The notes beneath the pieces were generated by a model. It was not told where the DNA came from. It worked only from the letters and a program-made list of their open reading frames with translations, and searched no databases. Below are positions 63,044 to 64,000 of a stretch of 64,000 nucleotides of DNA, in pieces. How positions within the stretch are numbered: position 1 is the stretch's first letter; the number at the start of each line of letters is the position of its first letter. The stretch is from Streptantibioticus ferralitis (lineage in GTDB: Bacteria > Actinomycetota > Actinomycetes > Streptomycetales > Streptomycetaceae): assembly GCF_029223525.1 (NCBI RefSeq), contig NZ_JARHTQ010000030.1, positions 23,110 through 87,109 of the forward strand, given 5' to 3'. The position numbers were made by a program, and so were the translations under genes.

Positions 63044-63652
63044 TCAGTCGGCCGTGGCGTCCGCCCTGACAAGTCGGCGGACCTGAACCACGTAGAGGAT
63101 TCCTGCCCACCAGTACAGCGTTGTACCCCATCCGGCGAACGCCCATCCGAAAATAGCAGCGAGCGTGTGCAACCACCCGTGGCCCTCGCTCAGCAGCAGC
63201 AAGGGGAAGGCGTACATCAGGTTGAAAGTTGCCGCTTTCCCCAGAAAGTTCACCTGCGGAGGCCCGTAGCCGTGCTTGCGGAGGATCAGAACCGCCACGC
63301 CCAACATCAACTCGCGGGCGACCAAGGCCCCGGTCAACCACCAGGGGAGGATCTCACGCCAGGTGAGACCGACAAGAGTGGACAGCACGTAGAGCCGGTC
63401 GGCCGCTGGGTCGAGGATCCGGCCGAGGCTGCTGATTTGGTTCCACCGGCGGGCGAGTTTGCCGTCCAGGTAGTCGCTGACTCCGCTCAGCGCTAGCACC
63501 AGCAGCGCCCAGCCATCGCAGTTCGGTCCGCCGAACTTCGGCCAGAGAATCAGCCACAGGAACACCGGCACACCGACAAGACGCGCCATGCTGAGGATGT
63601 TCGGGATGGTGAGGACCCGGTCAGTCTGCACCCGTGTCTCCTGGACCTCCAC
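63044..63652 (-). CDS. pgsA: CDP-alcohol phosphatidyltransferase family protein
   Basis: 202 residues, about five to six membrane helices. The catalytic motif D-G-x2-A-R-x8-G-x3-D-x3-D is perfect (DGKLARRWNQISSLGRILDPAAD in outline). It condenses CDP-diacylglycerol with glycerol-phosphate or another alcohol; this copy beside the DUF881 cluster corresponds to the mycobacterial pgsA2-type gene, whose exact acceptor is uncertain. GTG 63652 has AGGAGG 8 bases upstream. The symbol denotes the family. Confidence 0.88.
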   Translation of the reverse strand: MEVQETRVQTDRVLTIPNILSMARLVGVPVFLWLILWPKFGGPNCDGWALLVLALSGVSDYLDGKLARRWNQISSLGRILDPAADRLYVLSTLVGLTWREILPWWLTGALVARELMLGVAVLILRKHGYGPPQVNFLGKAATFNLMYAFPLLLLSEGHGWLHTLAAIFGWAFAGWGTTLYWWAGILYVVQVRRLVRADATAD

Positions 63653-63830
63653 CCGCAGTGCCTCCTGTAAGTCCGGTACCGGTAACTAGCGCTCGTCGGG
63701 TAGGCCATACGGGTACGCAGGCCGTGCGGAACGAACGTAACGACGATGTGCCTTGACCTTACCGGGGTGCGGGCGGGTCGAGCACATAGGGGGCGCGGTC
63801 GGCAGCACCTCGGGATCACCGGGAACGACA

Positions 63831-63873
63831 AAGGGGCCTCTTCCCGGACCGTTGGTCCGGGAAGAGGCCCCTT
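63831..63873 (-). terminator. Terminator of the rRNA operon
   Basis: Perfect 20-bp stem AAGGGGCCTCTTCCCGGACC / GGTCCGGGAAGAGGCCCCTT with a 3-base loop, just past the 5S 3' end on the minus strand. Confidence 0.93.
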
Positions 63874-63882
63874 TTCACAATT

Positions 63883-64000
63883 TGTTCGGCGGTGTCCTAC
63901 TCTCCCACAGGGTCCCCCCTGCAGTACCATCGGCGCTGAAAGGCTTAGCTTCCGGGTTCGGAATGTAACCGGGCGTTTCCCTAACGCTATGACCACCGAA
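63883..64000 (-). rRNA. rrf: 5S ribosomal RNA (5' end at or just beyond the window edge)
   Basis: The minus strand from 64000 reads TTCGGTGGTCATAGCGTTAG, followed by GGAAACGCCCGG, TTCCGAACCCGGAAGCTAAG and ending GGACACCGCCGAACAA: a Streptomyces 5S rRNA. A few 5' bases may lie outside. The 3' end is estimated at 63881-63883. The rest of the rrn operon must lie to the right. Confidence 0.96.

Overview
The window is high-GC actinobacterial DNA. Intergenic gaps are short, GTG starts are common, Shine-Dalgarno sequences are of the AAGGAGG type, and a Streptomyces-type 5S rRNA lies at the right edge on the minus strand. The gene content fits a Streptomycetaceae chromosome: a Pls/PosA-type synthetase, pcaFHG, kdpDE, a DasR-like site in front of a chitinase, and the conserved pgsA-ManC-DUF881-sbp-DUF881-garA-ftsR-bfn-merR-dinB-gcvP neighbourhood. 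No prophage, insertion sequence, CRISPR array or tRNA was recognised.

Layout. 1-5 kb: the 3' part of a membrane-bound single-module synthetase for a cationic homo-poly-amino acid (adenylation code read by eye as lysine-like), followed by a secreted M1 metallopeptidase. 5-8.5 kb: universal stress protein, DUF1330 protein, two-domain VOC protein, and a GH18-like chitinase with a DasR-box-like palindrome upstream. 8.5-11.1 kb: pcaF-pcaH-pcaG (protocatechuate to beta-ketoadipate) without pcaIJ, pcaB or pcaL. 11.1-17.5 kb: a gntR gene flanked by a near-perfect 161-bp inverted duplication, then a five-gene ABC importer operon ending in a HAD phosphatase. 17.5-23.1 kb: DUF3592 protein, kdpE-kdpD (no kdpFABC present) and a divergent CPA1 antiporter. 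23-33.6 kb: apolipoprotein N-acyltransferase, assorted small proteins, uracil-DNA glycosylase, two SDR reductases, a HipA-like kinase/DUF3037 pair, a Rieske lipoprotein and a cysteine-less isochorismatase-fold protein. 33.6-42.5 kb: four FMN split-barrel proteins, three EamA exporters, and LysR and MocR regulators. 42.5-49.3 kb: SRPBCC, PadR, PhzF, CPBP protease, GCS2-type ligase and DUF5999. 49.3-63.7 kb: gcvP under a tandem glycine riboswitch, DinB polymerase IV, and the conserved envelope/division/metabolic-switch block ending in pgsA. 63.8-64 kb: the 3' end of an rRNA operon.

The least ordinary items are: (1) the inverted 161-bp duplication of the ABC binding-protein 5' end around its gntR gene, abutting the 5' stub of an interrupted gene; (2) the NAPAA-type synthetase/peptidase pair; (3) a GDP-mannose pyrophosphorylase-like protein fused to a phosphohexomutase domain whose catalytic motifs are all degenerate; (4) a HipA-like kinase translationally coupled to a DUF3037 protein; and (5) phased ~26-bp repeats with a perfect hairpin between convergent genes. 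All calls come from reading the sequence and family knowledge; no database search was run.
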